This document shows, in pieces, positions 23,384 to 33,700 of a stretch of DNA of 34,516 nucleotides. Position 1 is the stretch's first letter, and each line of letters opens with the position of its first letter. The notes beneath the pieces are model-generated. The model saw only the letters and a list, made by a program, of their open reading frames with translations, was not told the origin of the DNA and ran no database searches. Position numbers and translations under genes: made by a program. The stretch spans positions 1 to 34,516 of the forward strand of contig NZ_SAYU02000045.1 in assembly GCF_004025965.2 (NCBI RefSeq). The letters are read 5' to 3'. This DNA comes from Phycicoccus flavus. Lineage in GTDB: Bacteria > Actinomycetota > Actinomycetes > Actinomycetales > Dermatophilaceae.

Positions 23384-24004
23384 ATGTCCGCGCTGCCGAC
23401 GGTGCCACCGGTGCCGGGCCGGACGGCGTGGCACGAACGGGACTACCGCGACGCGCTCGGCACGTTCTGCACGGGGGTCACCGTCGTGGTCACCGGCGGG
23501 AGGGACCCGGTGGGGGTCACGGTCAACTCGTTCGCCTCCGTGTCCCTCGCGCCGCCGCTGGTCCTCTTCTGCGCCGGCAAGGGGTCCCGGGTCGAGCGCC
23601 GACTCGTCCGAGGGTCCCCGTTCTCGGTCAACGTGCTGCCCGGTGACCAGGAGGACGTGGCGAGGCACTTCGCCTCTCCCTCGCGGGGGTCCGGGACGCG
23701 CAGCCTGGAGTCGGTGGAATGGCAGTGGGGCCGACGGGTCGACGTCCCCGTCATCACCTCCGCCACGGCCGGGCTCGAGTGCCGGGTGCGGGACGTCCAT
23801 TCCGCGGGCGACCACGTCATCTACGTCGGTGAGGTGCACTGGCTGCACCCCGTGCGACCGACCGGGACGAGCCTGGTCTTCGTGCGCGGGCGGTTCGCAC
23901 GCGTCGGCGACGTGAACGCCGATCCCGGGCCCCCGCCTGAGGTCGGGCTCAGACCGCGGCCGACCGCACCCGGACCCGGAGGGAGTCGGCCGGGCGCAAG
24001 GTGA
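23384..24004 (+). CDS. Flavin reductase (HpaC-like)
   Basis: The 206-residue protein matches the flavin reductase domain of two-component monooxygenases: ALGTFCTGVTVVVTGG, then GVTVNSFASVSLAPPLVLFC, then SPFSVNVLPGDQEDVARHFAS. It would supply reduced FMN or FAD to a partner oxygenase using NAD(P)H. Reductases of this kind occur in other enediyne clusters. No flavin-dependent monooxygenase partner is seen in the window. Two starts compete: ATG 23384 with GAGG six bases upstream (chosen), and in-frame GTG 23372, which overlaps the tebC stop (GTGA). The C-terminal tail of about 30 residues is Pro/Gly-rich and runs into the 3' end of the opposing P450 gene. Confidence 0.85.
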   Translation: MSALPTVPPVPGRTAWHERDYRDALGTFCTGVTVVVTGGRDPVGVTVNSFASVSLAPPLVLFCAGKGSRVERRLVRGSPFSVNVLPGDQEDVARHFASPSRGSGTRSLESVEWQWGRRVDVPVITSATAGLECRVRDVHSAGDHVIYVGEVHWLHPVRPTGTSLVFVRGRFARVGDVNADPGPPPEVGLRPRPTAPGPGGSRPGAR

Positions 24005-25313
24005 GCATGGCGTTCGCCCGCGTTCGCCCCTCGGAGGCCGGGACGAGGTCGAGCGTGCGGTACAGCCGGGCGAGGGCGACCACCGCCTCGACCAACCCCA
24101 GCGTCCGGCCCACGCAGCTGCGCGGGCCGGCGCCGAAGGGGAGGTAGGCGTACCGCGCGGCCGCGGGGAAGACGCCCATGAAGCGGTCGGGCCGGAACTG
24201 CTCCGGAGCGGGCCAGAAGCGCGGGTCGCGGTGCAGGGCGTACGGGCAGATCACGACCTCGGAACCCGCCGGCACGTGGTAGCCACCGACGACGTCCGCG
24301 TCCAGGGCGCGTCGGGTGAGGATCCACACCGGCGGATGCAGGCGGAGGGTCTCGTGGACGACCGCCGTCGTGACGGGGAGCCGGTGCATGAGCGTCTCGG
24401 GCTCGGGGTCGGGGCCGTCGCCGAGGACCGACCGGGCCTCCGCGCGCACCCGGGCCGCGGCCTCGGGGTGTGCGGCGAGAAGCTGCATGGCCCAGGCGAG
24501 CGTGCCGGCCGTGGTCTCGTGGCCGGCGAGCAGCATCGTCACCAGCTGGTCTCGGAGGTGTCGCAGTCCGTCCTCGGCCTTGTCCTCCCGGGCGAGGACG
24601 AGTCCGACGAGGTCGCTACGCCGGTCGGACGAGCCGCACCGGACCCGGTGGGCGTCGACGAGCTGGTTCACCACGTCGTCGAGGTAGCGCATCGCCCGGC
24701 GGAACCGCCGCGCGCGCAGCGGGTCGAGCCAGGGCGGGACCCGGCCCAGGGTGAGCATCTCGAAGACCGCCTGCTCCTGCACCGTGTCGAACGCCTGCCC
24801 GAGCCGGGTGAACCGGCGCAGGTCGTCACCGAAGACGGTCGGTCCGAGCACGCCGAGGGTGAGGCCGGTCAGCACGCTCCGCAGGTCCAGGGTCAGCTCG
24901 CCGCCTCCGTCCGACAGGCGACCGGCCAGGGCCAGGGTCTCGCGGTCGACGACGGACGCCACGAGGCTCGACCGGTCCCGTGCGAAGACCGGCTGCGTGG
25001 TCGAGCGGGCCTCCCGCCACTCCTCGCCCTCGCTCGTCAGCAGGCCGTCGCCGAGGGCCCGGCGGGCCTGCCGCTGGCCGATGCCCTTGACGTAGTTGGC
25101 TGCGTTGCCCGCCAGGACGTGCTGGGCATGGTGGGGGTGGGTCAGGTACCAGAGACCGGCTCGACCCAGGGGGAGCCGCACGGCGTCGTAGGTCCGGGCC
25201 AGCTCGGCCATGAGCCGCGGGCGGTCCCGCACCATCCCGGAGAGCGCGCGCAGGGCGGCAGTGCCGCGCAGCGCCGGCGGGACCACCGTCGCGCAGGTCG
25301 GCGCGGCGGTCAC
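23949..25313 (-). CDS. Cytochrome P450
   Basis: The 454-residue P450 shows the I-helix oxygen-binding motif AGHETTAG, the K-helix ETLRLHPP (ExxR), and the heme loop PFGAGPRSCVG with Cys400 as the thiolate ligand. There is no membrane anchor, so it is a soluble bacterial type that needs ferredoxin partners from elsewhere. It probably hydroxylates or otherwise oxidises the enediyne core or a side group; P450s are common in these clusters. The GTG start overlaps the UnbL stop (GTGA), so the two genes are coupled. Its 3' end overlaps the flavin reductase gene by 56 bases tail to tail. Confidence 0.92.
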   Translation of the reverse strand: MTAAPTCATVVPPALRGTAALRALSGMVRDRPRLMAELARTYDAVRLPLGRAGLWYLTHPHHAQHVLAGNAANYVKGIGQRQARRALGDGLLTSEGEEWREARSTTQPVFARDRSSLVASVVDRETLALAGRLSDGGGELTLDLRSVLTGLTLGVLGPTVFGDDLRRFTRLGQAFDTVQEQAVFEMLTLGRVPPWLDPLRARRFRRAMRYLDDVVNQLVDAHRVRCGSSDRRSDLVGLVLAREDKAEDGLRHLRDQLVTMLLAGHETTAGTLAWAMQLLAAHPEAAARVRAEARSVLGDGPDPEPETLMHRLPVTTAVVHETLRLHPPVWILTRRALDADVVGGYHVPAGSEVVICPYALHRDPRFWPAPEQFRPDRFMGVFPAAARYAYLPFGAGPRSCVGRTLGLVEAVVALARLYRTLDLVPASEGRTRANAMLTLRPADSLRVRVRSAAV

Positions 25314-26389
25314 CGCGGACCCGCGTGCGGTCCGGGCCCACGAGACGCGTCGGCCAGCGGCGCCGGGCCTGGGCACTGCTCCCGGATCGCGCGGCGCCAG
25401 GCCTCGTAGGAGGGGGCGCCGTCGACGAGCGCCTCGGTGGGACGAGTCGTCGACGCGAGCCTCGACGCCGCCCCGACCTCGAGCCCCGTGAGGACGCGGA
25501 CCACTCGCTCGGTCTCGCCGGTGACCTCGCCCGCCCGCACCCGGGCCTCGGCCGCGAAGACCGACCCCTGCGCGACGTCGGCCGCGTGCGCGCCGGCCTC
25601 GGCACGCAGACGGCGGAGCCCGTCCTCGTCGAGCCCGGCGGCGTAGGTCGCCGCCAGGCCGACACCCGCGTACAGGTCGGCTCGGCGAGACGCCGGAAAG
25701 GTCGCAACGGTGCGGGCGACGCGGTCGGGGTCGGCACCCTCGACGAACCACAGCGCCCGGCCGATGCCCTGGTCCACGGCGTGTCGCGCGTACCCGGTCG
25801 GGTCCCGGTCGGGCCAGTCCACCCACGGCGCCACCCGGGCCCGCACGTGCCGGTCCGTCCGGAAGTACGCCCGGTGGAAGCCGAAACCGTCGAACGCCAG
25901 CCAGGCCAGGACGGGGTCCTCGACGCCGCGGAGGGCCGCGTACCACCGGGAGCGTGGGAGGACCGCGAGCGCCCACCCGGCGCCGACGTGGACCAGGTAG
26001 ACGTGCTGCTCGCCGCCGTCCGCGAGGAAGCTCGCGAGGTGTCGGCCGTGCGAGAAGGGCATTCCGTCCAGGACCGCCAGAGCCATGCCCGCACCCTCGT
26101 ACGCGAATCCCCGCCGCTCGGGCTCGAGACCGCCGAGCGCATCGGCCAAGGCGTGTGGTCCCGGGCTCGTCATGGCCAGCGTGTACCCGTCGAGGAAGCC
26201 GTGCCCCGCCCGCTCGAGGTTCGGCCGGGCCCTCTCGACCGCAGGCGCGAAGCCGCGGACCGTAGGGTCGACGCGTCGTCGCGGCGGCGTCAGGGCCCGG
26301 CGGCGCAAGTGCCGCAGGGCCGCCGGGAACGCGGTGCGCGCAAGGGTGGTGCCGGGGCCGCCGGACCTGCCGGCCGGGTAGCGGGTCAT
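25310..26389 (-). CDS. unbL: Enediyne cassette protein UnbL (DUF1702)
   Basis: The 359-residue protein matches the DUF1702/UnbL family conserved in enediyne clusters. Recognisable segments are HGFLDGYTLAM, FAYEGAGMALAVLDGM, HVGAGWALAVLPRSR, AFDGFGFHRAYFR and DQGIGRALWFVEGAD. No known catalytic motif or signal peptide is visible; the N-terminus is Arg-rich. Its function is unresolved but it is tied to core formation. The ATG at 26389 is preferred, with GAGG about eight bases upstream. It is on the strand opposite to the rest of the cassette and heads a two-gene operon with the P450. A shared GGGCAATC element lies 50 bases upstream. Confidence 0.88.
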   Translation of the reverse strand: MTRYPAGRSGGPGTTLARTAFPAALRHLRRRALTPPRRRVDPTVRGFAPAVERARPNLERAGHGFLDGYTLAMTSPGPHALADALGGLEPERRGFAYEGAGMALAVLDGMPFSHGRHLASFLADGGEQHVYLVHVGAGWALAVLPRSRWYAALRGVEDPVLAWLAFDGFGFHRAYFRTDRHVRARVAPWVDWPDRDPTGYARHAVDQGIGRALWFVEGADPDRVARTVATFPASRRADLYAGVGLAATYAAGLDEDGLRRLRAEAGAHAADVAQGSVFAAEARVRAGEVTGETERVVRVLTGLEVGAASRLASTTRPTEALVDGAPSYEAWRRAIREQCPGPAPLADASRGPGPHAGPR

Positions 26390-26813
26390 CTTTCGAGCCT
26401 CGCAGCGAGCACCGGCTCTCCGCTTTCTTCGGATTGCCCTGTTCGCGTACTTTGCCACTTCGGGACCATTTCCAGAAGGAACACTTACGCAATTCTTGCC
26501 GGGGCCAGGGAATGCCGGACCTAGCGTGTTGCTCCGTTCAGCAGTCGGGCTCGGAGGGGCCCACCGGTTCGATGCGGGTGGTCCGCAGCGGGACCGGCGG
26601 GTTCCGACGGCGTCCGACGTCGCGAGCCGCGTCAGTGCCGACGCGCACGGCGCTCGGGCACCTCGGCCTGGGGGATCCGGTACGGCCACGTCCGCGTGGC
26701 CCCGGACATCGCGGCGAGAGACCGAGCGGTGAGCCGCCGGACGTGGGGTCGGGCCCGCTTGCGGGCTCCCGTCGTCAATGCGTCCGCACGGCCGGAGAAA
26801 GGAAGCAGCACCC
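26390..26813. other. Divergent intergenic region between unbL and the AraC regulator
   Basis: This 424-bp region carries the GGGCAATC element (26421-26439, - strand) and a CGGAGGGGCCCACC 14-mer (26552-26565) that is also found at 7307-7320. It also holds a short GC palindrome, GCCCGC-TT-GCGGGC (26753-26766), and a GAAAGGAAG ribosome binding site for the AraC gene. The segment 26420-26515 is clearly more AT-rich than the genes, as expected of a promoter region. No small coding gene is convincing, and I see no clear -10/-35 pair. Confidence 0.65.
26421..26439 (-). promoter_or_regulatory. GGGCAATC element, copy 3 (upstream of unbL)
   Basis: Read on the - strand the sequence is GGGCAATCCGAAGAAAGCG, nearly the same as the unbV copy and in the same orientation relative to its gene. 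A GGCAAAG lies about 20 bases further upstream, echoing the GGGCAAA beside the unbV copy. It is a candidate operator or activator site linking the two cassette operons. Confidence 0.55.
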
Positions 26814-27608
26814 ATGTCGACAGCCACTGACCAGCAGGACCCCGCCGTGCTCGAGGCCATCGCGTTCATGCGCCTCAACTGCGACGGCGACGTGACCCTC
26901 GACCGGCTGGCGGAGCACGTCAGCTACAGCAAGTTCTACTTCCTGCGCCGCTTCAAGACGGTGACGGGGATGACGCCGGGCCAGTGCCTGACCGCCATCC
27001 GGATCGCGACGAGCAAGCAGCTGCTCGCCACCGACCCCAGCATGTCCATCACCGACCTGTCCCTGGCGGTCGGGTACAGCTCGATGGGCGCCTTCTGCAC
27101 GAGGTTCCGCACCACGGTGGGCGTCACGCCCAAGGAGTACCGGGCGCTCCACCGCGGCGAGGACCTGGACCTCGGACCGGCGGGCCGCCCTGCACGTCCT
27201 GGTCCGGGCCGCACGGGCGCCTCGCTCGTGCGGGGCAGCCTGGTGCGAGCCGACGTCCCGGCCGACGCCGTCACCTACGTGGGCCTGTTCAAGGGCTCGG
27301 ACCCCTTCGGGGTTCCCGCCTCGTGCGCGGTGCTCTCCGGGGCGGAGTCCGCGTTCACCCTCGAGGCGCCGGTCGCCGGTCGCGCCTGGACGGTCCAGGC
27401 CGTGACGCTGGCCTCCGGGCCGGGCGCACCGGCCGCCGGTCCGGGGCCGGTCCTCGCCCTGGGAGCCGTGACCCACCACGACCGCGGGGCCGTCGACGTC
27501 GAGCTGCCGATGGCCGCGGCACCGGCGCACGTCATCCCGCCGCTCACCGCTCTGCCCGAGCTGCACGCGCGGGGGCTGCCGGTCCTGCGGCCGGCTCTCG
27601 TCGGCTGA
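26814..27608 (+). CDS. AraC-family transcriptional regulator
   Basis: The 264-residue protein has its AraC-type double helix-turn-helix at the N-terminus (residues about 10-112): ITLDRLAEHV-type first helix-turn-helix (here VTLDRLAEHVSYSKFYFLRRFKTVTGMTPGQ), then ITDLSLAVGYSSMGAFCTRFRTTVGVTPKEYR. The C-terminal part (about 130-264) is Ala/Gly/Pro-rich with strand-like runs and could be an effector-binding domain, but I do not recognise it. N-terminal placement of the DNA-binding domain is like SoxS/Rob-type proteins. It diverges from unbL and probably regulates unbL-P450 and perhaps the whole cluster. The ATG at 26814 follows GAAAGGAAG. Upstream in-frame ATG 26778 is less likely. Confidence 0.85.
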   Translation: MSTATDQQDPAVLEAIAFMRLNCDGDVTLDRLAEHVSYSKFYFLRRFKTVTGMTPGQCLTAIRIATSKQLLATDPSMSITDLSLAVGYSSMGAFCTRFRTTVGVTPKEYRALHRGEDLDLGPAGRPARPGPGRTGASLVRGSLVRADVPADAVTYVGLFKGSDPFGVPASCAVLSGAESAFTLEAPVAGRAWTVQAVTLASGPGAPAAGPGPVLALGAVTHHDRGAVDVELPMAAAPAHVIPPLTALPELHARGLPVLRPALVG

Positions 27609-27672
27609 GTCCACGTCCCGGACGACGACCCGACCACCGCGCACCGCCCGCAACGGCAAGCGGGACGCGCAC

Positions 27673-27704
27673 GCCGGCGGCGGACCTCGTGGTCCGCCGC
27701 CGGC
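27673..27704. terminator. Bidirectional terminator hairpin
   Basis: A perfect 14-bp stem, GCCGGCGGCGGACC and its complement, encloses a TCGT loop. It lies between the AraC gene ending at 27608 and the large secreted-protein gene ending at 27715 on the other strand, so it can serve both. No T-run follows on either side. Confidence 0.8.
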
Positions 27705-27714
27705 CTGCGAGGCC

Positions 27715-30700
27715 TCAGCGCAGGTCGCCCAGGACCGCGTCGAGCGTCCGCAGCAGGGCCGCCCGCGCCGTCGCGTCCTGGATGCCCAGCACCGTCTGAC
27801 GGGCCTTCTGCAGCTCCCGGACGGCCTGACCGTCGCGGTCACGGTCCAGCCAGTCCTGGGCCTTGCCCAGCTGACGGGCCAGCGTGCGCTCGGTCTTGGC
27901 GTCGACGTCGCCGTCCGCCGCGAACCGCTGGAGCAGGGCCGTCGCGTCGGCCACCGACGCCGTCACCGTGAAGGTGAGGGTGAGCGTCGTGGTCGACCCG
28001 GCGACGTCGCTCGCCCGGACCCGCATGACGTGCTCGCCGACGGCGAGCGTCGAGGCGTCCAGCGGCAGCGACTGCTCGGCCGCGCCGGTGCCGACGGCCC
28101 GGCCGTCGAGGGTCACCGCCACGGAGTCGACACCGCTCGTGGCGTCCTCGACGAGCAGCCCGAGGTCCAGGACCTCCGAGGTCCCGACGGACGCGCCGTC
28201 CTCCAGCCCGTCGACGGTCACGACCGGGGCGGTGGCGTCCAGCTTCACCGTCACCGTCTCGACCTCGGTGGACTCCTCGCCGCGCACGGCCCGCACCCGG
28301 ATCTCGTGCTCGCCGTCCTCGTCGACGACGAGCCCGCCGGCCGGCATCGCCGTCCAGCCGCTGCCGTCGACGTCGACGTCGACCGTGGCGTCCTCGACGG
28401 TCGTCGCCGACACCGTGACCGGCGAGACGTACCAGCCGGCCTCGCCGTCGGGCGCCGACGGGTCGAGCGAGACCTCGAGGGTCAGCGGCTCCTGCGTCCC
28501 GTCGAGCGCCACCATCGGCAGCCGCACGGGGGAGGAGGCCGTCCAGTCCATGACGGTCGCCTGCTGCTGGCCCGGCCCGACGAGGACGTCGAGCGCGTTG
28601 GGGTCACGCAGGTCGGTGTCGTGCGCCGGGCTGTCGTCCCACTCGCCGGCGCCGCCGCCGAGCCGCCAGTCGCGCACGAAGCCGAGCCCGGCCGGCGGGT
28701 TCTGCCAGTACTCCAGGTCGTAGACGGGCCGGACGTTGCCGATCCCCTCACCACCCTCGGCGTTGACGAACATCGCGGTGCCGTAGCGCGCCCGCTCCGG
28801 GTCGAGGTCGCCGAAGGCGCTCGCCGGGACGGTGACGCCGAAGCGGTGCTCGGACGGCACGCTGAACATCTCGCCGTCGGCGAGCTTCGTCCCGTCCGGG
28901 GCGTAGACCCCGGCGAGGCCGAACCGGCCGTCGATGACCACCGCCGCGCTCCAGGCGCTCGCGGTGTCCATGTTCGTGCCGGGCAGGGCCGCGGCGGCCT
29001 CGCCGGAGCCGTCGCCGACGTAGACGTTGACCCGCTGCATGGACACCTGGTCACCGCCCCACGCCGACGGGTTCGTCACCGGTCCGTCGATGCTCGTGAC
29101 GAAGCGCAGGTCCTCGCCGTCGCGGTAGACCTCGAGGCCGGTGAGGTCGAAGACCCCGTCCTCGAAGACCTCGTTCGCCGGGTAGACGTACGTGCCCGGA
29201 CCGTCGTCGTCGCCGGCCGGGTCCGTGAGGGACCCGACGAGCTCGCCGAAGTCGCGGACGACGACGGTGCGCCGCTCGACGGTGGACGAGCCGTCCTCCG
29301 CGTAGGCGTAGACGACGACCTCGTGCGAGCCGTTGGCCAGCGCCACGTCGACCTCGAAGGCACCGTCCTGCGGCGTCGTCGTCCACCGGCGGGTGCCGAC
29401 ACGGACGTCGACCTCCACGGCGTCGGTCGTGCCGGCCACGCGGACGTCACCGTCGTCCAGCACCGCGTCCTGCTCCGGTGCGGTCAGCTCCAGGGTCGGG
29501 GCCGGGCCGTCCGGGGTCTCCAGGTCCTGGACCTGGATGTCGCGGTAGTAGACCTCGTCGCCGTTGCCGTGGTTCTGGATGCCGACCAGGCTCGGGGTGT
29601 TCAGCCGGGCCGGGTCGGTCTCGGTGAAGTCGTTGATCTCGCTCCCGTTGAGCAGGACCCGGATCCGCGGACCGGTCTTGACGATCTCGTAGGTGTTCCA
29701 CTCGCCGGGCGGGTTGAGCGCGGCGTCGCGGGCCTCGACGTCGGCCGCCTGGGCGTTGTAGACCGCGCCCGTCGTGGAGTCGGCGTCGTCGGTGGCGTCG
29801 ATCTGGATCTCGCGGCCGCGGTCGACGGCGAGCCAGGGGTCGGTGCCCGGGTCGGGGAAGCCGACGAACACGCCGCCGTTGTCGTCACCGGCGAGCTTCC
29901 AGTCCAGGGTCAGCCGGTAGGACTCCAGCTCCTCCGGGTGGTAGAGCAGGCCGAGGCCGCCCTGGGACAGGATCGAGCAGTCCTCCTGGAGGGCGAAGCC
30001 GCCCGGACCGGCCATCCGCCACTCGGCGAGCGAGGCCGCGGTGCCGTCGAAGAGCATCCGGAAGCCCTCGTCGCGCGTGAACGGCGTCTCGCACGTGGTG
30101 ACGTCGGCCGCTCCGACGCGGAAGGAGTCGAAGGTCGCCGCCTGGCCGTTGCCGTTGTAGGCCGCGAGACCGACCTGCGGGTCGGGCATCGAGGACCCCG
30201 GGCGGGTCCGGCCGAGGGCGGTCCACTGCTCGCCGTCCGCGGACCACGCCGCGGTGTAGCCGGCGCCGTCGAAGGTGACCTTGAGCCAGATCCCGGAGGT
30301 GTTGCTGCCGGCCGGCAGGGTCACCCGGTCGAGCGAGGCGTCGAAGACGGCCTGCCCGCCGATGGTCTGCCCGAGCTCGGCCACCCAGCCCTGGCCCGGG
30401 TCGTCCATCATCATGAGCTTGACGAAGTCCCGGTCGGACTCGTGGACGATGATGCCGGCCTGCTCGTACTGCTCCCCCTCGGGGAGGGTGACGAACGCGG
30501 AGGCCTCCCAGGCGCCGTCGGGGGCGTCCTGGAGCACGAGGTTGCGGGCGTTGGTCGCCCCGCCGTGCATGTCGCCGTCGAGGGCGTCGATCTCCAGGTG
30601 GCCGCCGGTGACCCGGTAGTGGTCGGCGTCCTCCCGGACGATCTCGGTCCAGCGGCAGCGGTCGAGGAAGGTGCCCTCGAACTCGTCGGAGGCCTCGACG

Positions 30701-33700
30701 TCGTCGGCGCAGTCCTGGCCGACGCGGATGCGGAAGGTCCGCGAGGTGGAGCGTCCGTCGGCGTCGGTCGCCGTGACCCGGGCGGTGAAGGTGCCGGGCG
30801 TCTCGTAGGTGTGCGCCGCCTCCGCGCCGGTGGCGGTCGCGGTGCCGTCACCGAAGTCCCAGGCGTAGGAGACGTCGGTGCCCTCCGGGTCCGTGGCCGA
30901 GGCGGTGAAGGCGACGTCCAGCGGGACGTTGCCGCTCGTCGGCTCCGCGGACGCCGTCAGCGTCGGGACCTCGTTGTACTCGCGCTCCACCCAGATGTTG
31001 CGGTAGCGGACGGGGTTGCCGTGGTCCTGGAGCCGGATCGGGCCGGCGGCCGGGGTCTCGGCGGCGCCGCCCCCGGTCGGACCGGTGATGGCGACGTCGT
31101 CGTGGACCCGCTCGCCGTTCCAGTCCATGGTGATCCGGGCGTCGGACACCTTGGTGCCGTCGGCGTCGAAGCGGGCCGCGGTGAAGTCGACGTCGTAGCT
31201 CTGCCACGTGCCGGCGGGGGTGGCGGCGTTGGTGTCGGCCGCCTTCTGCTGGTAGATCGCCGCGGCGTCGTTCGTCGCCAGGGGCTCGACCCCGTAGGAG
31301 TCGAGGACCTGCACCTCGTAGCGGTCCTGCTGGTAGACGCCGGAGTTGGCGCGCTCCTGGCCGGTGACGTCGGCCGGGTACTCCGGCAGCCAGAACTCGA
31401 CGTGCAGCCGGTAGTCGCCGAAGGACTCCTTCGTGCGCAGGTCGCCGCAGCAGACCTCGACGACGCCCTCGCCGGCAGCGGGCCACTCGGGGGAACGGCC
31501 GTCGGGGTGCTGCCACTCCGAGAGGTCACCGTCGGCGCCGAGGAGCTCGATGCGCTCGCCGGCGGGCCGCACGGACATCGCGTCGAGGTTGACGTGGCCG
31601 GTGTCGTTCGGGCCGACCTCGACCTCGACGGTGTTGGTCCCGGGCTCCAGCTCGACGCGCTCCAGGAGGGTCGACCAGGTGTCCCAGGTGCCGGTGGACG
31701 GGAAGGTCACCTGCCGGCGCTCGCCGTTGACGACGAGGGAGAGGGTCTTGTCCCCACGGAAGGGGTCGGGTCCGTTGGCGTAGCGCAGCCCGAGGTCGGC
31801 GCTGCCGGCCGCGTCGGCCTCGACCCGGAAGGTCGTGCCGGCGTGGCGCTCGTCGAAGCCGGCGACGAAGCCGTCGGCGGAGTAGGCGGGGTGGTCGGTG
31901 GCGATCGTCGCGCCACCGTCGAGCTGGCCCTCCTCGGCCTCGAGGAAGGTCGGCTGCTCGTCGTCGCCCGGGCGCTCGTTGAGGGTGTACCAGGCCTCGG
32001 TGGTCCACAGCTCCTCGCCCTCGGCGCTCGTGAAGGAGCGCGGGGAACGCAGGTGCACGACGCGGTTCTTCTTCAGGCCCTCGACCTCGAGGGAGACGGT
32101 GCGCCCGTCCTCGGACAGGGTCGCGCCGGAGACGGCGAGCGTCTCCTCGCCGATCTTCGGCCCGCCGTAGGTCGTCGCGGGGCTGTAGGTCCACTGCTGC
32201 AGCTGGTAGGCGTCGGCCAGGCCGGCGGCGGTCTCCGCGCTCAGCGGCTCGGTGTACTCGACGTCGAAGCCGGTGGCGGTGGCCCGCATCTCGTGCATCT
32301 CGAAAGCGGTGGCCCCGTTGGGCTCCAGCTTCTGCAGGCCGTACTTGAGCTTGCCGTTCTCGCTCCAGTTGCCCGCCTCGCCGATGCCACCGACGAACAG
32401 CGACCCGTCGGGGCCGAGGAGGGTGCGGTTGACGCCCGCCTCGAGGCCGGCGGTGTGGCGGAAGACGGCGCCCTGGTACTGGTCGTCGACGGTCTCGACG
32501 AAGGCCCGCTGCAGACCGCCGTAGGTGACGTCGCCGATGACGAACTGGCCGGCGAACGGACCGTCCTGCAGGAGGACGGGGTTGCTCGGGGAGTTGCCGA
32601 TCTCGTTCTGCGGCAGCCACACGACGGGACGGGTCACGGGCTCGTCGTCGAAGGGGCCCGCCGGGTTCGTGCGGTGGTTGAAGAAGCGGCCCTGCTCGAG
32701 GTGCATGATCTTCGACCCGGGCAGCCAGCCGCCCTGGTTGTCGCTGATGAACATCTCGCCGTCGGGGCCGATGCCCATGCCGTTGGGGGTGCGCAGGCCG
32801 CTCGCGACGTAGGTGACCTCACCGGTCTCGTCGTCAACGCGGATGGCCGTGCCGCGGTTCTCCGCCGGCTGCGGGTTCGTCGTCGCACCGCCGGCGTCGA
32901 TGGCGACCGACAGGTTGACCCAGAAGGCGCCGTCGCGGTGGATGAGGCCGAAGGCGAACTCGTGAAAGGTGCCGCCGTAGGGCCACTCGGCGATGGTGTC
33001 CTGCTCGAGCAGGCCGTCGCCGTCGGTGTCGGGCCGCAGCGCGGTGAGCCCGTTGCGCTCGGAGACGTAGACGGTGCCCTCGACGACGGTCATGCCCATC
33101 GGGTTGAGCAGGTCGCCGGCGATCTTGGTCACCGTGACGTCCTCGGGGCCGTCGGCCTCCAGCACGCCCTCGAGGCGGAAGACCTCGCCGGACTCCGGGT
33201 CGTCGACCGGGCCGCCGGGGCTGACGTTGCCGGAGGTCGCGACGAGCAGGCGGTCCTGGTCGTCCCAGGCCATCGCCGAGACCATCGGCTCGAAGTCGCC
33301 GGGGCGCAGGTCGACGAGGTCGTAGATCGGGTTGACCGACTCCAGCGGGATGCCGTCGCCGGGGGAGTCGGTGTCGCCCTCGCAGGCCTTGCTGCCGGGC
33401 GCGGTGACGCGGACGACGTCCGCCGGGGTGGCGAGGGCGTCGGTCGGGACGAGGACGTAGGTGTCCGAGCCGGGGACGCGCCACTCGAGGGTGACCTGCT
33501 GGCCGCCGCCGGCCTCGAAGTGCTCGAGCAGCAGCGGGTGCGAGCCGGCGGTGAGGGTGGTCGACCCCAGCCCGGGCGGGTCGATGCCACGCAGTCCGTC
33601 GTGGTCGACGACGAGCGTGTCGTCGATGGTGAGCCGCGAGCCGTCGTCGCTGGTCAGCCGGAAGGAGTACTCGCCGTCGGTGGGCACGACGAGGTCGGCG

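Noticed and set aside
7422-27608. Search for a secreted enediyne apoprotein (chromoprotein type).
   Set aside because: No small gene with a signal peptide and immunoglobulin-like apoprotein pattern is visible in or between the cluster genes.
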